From NCBI GenBank assembly GCA_017998025.1, contig JAGODW010000115.1, positions 1-5,756 of the forward strand: a DNA stretch of 5,756 nucleotides. Direction: 5' to 3'. The position numbers were made by a program, and so were the translations under genes. This DNA is from Spirochaetales bacterium. Lineage in GTDB: Bacteria > Spirochaetota > Spirochaetia > DTKZ01. This document shows, in pieces, positions 5,454 to 5,756 of the stretch (positions are counted from its first letter, which is position 1; every line of letters starts with the position of its first letter). The notes below the pieces were generated by a model that was not told the origin of the DNA, did not search any database, and saw only the letters and a list, made by a program, of their open reading frames with translations.

Positions 5454-5756
5454 TAGGTGTCGCCTGAATTCGCTCTTCCAGGCGAAGAAAAGCTTCCCCG
5501 GCAGGGAGAGGGATATAGGTATCTACCAGGGAAAAGGTAAAAGCGGAAGGTTGAGGGTTTACCTCTATAATAAAGGCGCCCTGTTTTTTTGCAATACGAG
5601 GCAGGCTCGCGGCAGGATACACTTCCCCTGTGGTTCCTATTACCAGAAGACAATCTGTCTTCTCCATGGCCTGTATAGAAGCGGAAAGAGCTTCCGGAGG
5701 GATCGATTCTCCGAAGAAAACGAAATCCGGCTTTAACAGACCCCCACAGATAGTGC
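5440..5756 (-). CDS. cobB: Sir2-family NAD-dependent protein deacylase, C-terminal part (5' truncated)
   Basis: The frame is open from the window edge (first whole codon at 5754) to TAG at 5440-5442, giving about 104 residues of a sirtuin. They remove acyl groups from protein lysines using NAD+. The fragment starts at the end of the zinc module: TICGGLLKPDFVFFGES matches the family pattern C-x2-C-G-G-x-L-(R/K)-P-D-x-V-x-F-G-E. The codon split by the edge ends in GC, so it could be TGC (Cys), completing a CTIC pair. Next come the NAD-binding stretch LLVIGTTGEVYPAASL (Thr for the more usual Ser in GTS) and FIIEVNPQPSAFT, then a typical C-terminal end. The catalytic His and most of the NAD pocket lie outside the window, so acyl preference cannot be judged. 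Its last 14 bp overlap the 3' end of lpdA convergently. The gene symbol is by family resemblance. Confidence 0.93.
   Translation of the reverse strand, partial: TICGGLLKPDFVFFGESIPPEALSASIQAMEKTDCLLVIGTTGEVYPAASLPRIAKKQGAFIIEVNPQPSAFTFSLVDTYIPLPAGEAFLRLEERIQATPIRCV
5460..5485. repeat. Inverted repeat just after lpdA, within the sirtuin gene
   Basis: TCGCCTG (5460-5466) and CAGGCGA (5479-5485) are perfect 7-bp complements; two inner A-T pairs can form if one C is bulged. It begins 7 nt after the lpdA stop and could cap the lpdA mRNA 3' end. No T-run follows on the plus strand and the arms are sirtuin codons, so it may be coincidental. Confidence 0.3.

Noticed and set aside
5380..5736. Plus-strand open frame of 118 codons after lpdA
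   Set aside because: It is antisense to a clear sirtuin sequence, begins inside lpdA and has no recognisable domain.

Overview
The window is an ordinary-looking bacterial chromosomal segment of middling GC content. It carries a complete TRAP transporter operon, a complete dihydrolipoyl dehydrogenase gene, and two genes cut by the window edges. The organism is probably a diderm bacterium, and a free-living spirochaete (Treponema/Spirochaeta/Sphaerochaeta-like) is my best guess. The main hint is the N-terminus of the solute-binding protein, a cleavable signal peptide ending in FAGGAKEE, which resembles exported binding proteins of that phylum. This placement is an inference and needs a phylogenetic check.

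Layout: (i) 2-799, plus strand, the C-terminal part of a sigma-54-dependent activator (AAA+ domain plus Fis-type HTH). (ii) 821-3736, minus strand, a three-gene operon dctP-dctQ-dctM, convergent with the activator and separated from it by only 21 bp. A strong hairpin with a T-rich tail sits between dctP and dctQ and probably lowers expression of the membrane subunits relative to the binding protein. (iii) 3737-4052, a 316-bp divergent regulatory region. On the minus strand it has a good sigma-54 -24/-12 element ahead of dctP, an inverted repeat in the dctP leader, and an upstream dyad that could bind the activator. On the plus strand it has a sigma-70-type promoter ahead of lpdA. (iv) 4053-5453, plus strand, lpdA. 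(v) 5440-5756, minus strand, the C-terminal part of a Sir2-family (CobB-like) NAD-dependent deacylase, whose 3' end overlaps that of lpdA by 14 bp.

Working model: the activator at 2-799 and RNA polymerase-sigma-54 switch on dctPQM in response to an unseen signal, much as DctD and related activators control C4-dicarboxylate uptake elsewhere. DctP captures an organic acid in the periplasm and DctQM import it with an ion gradient. LpdA, from its own housekeeping-type promoter, would serve a 2-oxoacid dehydrogenase or glycine cleavage complex whose other subunits are not in the window. The substrate and the activator's signal cannot be read from this sequence. I found no CRISPR array, tRNA, rRNA, insertion sequence or evidently novel system; the points of most interest are the regulatory architecture and the lpdA/sirtuin arrangement.
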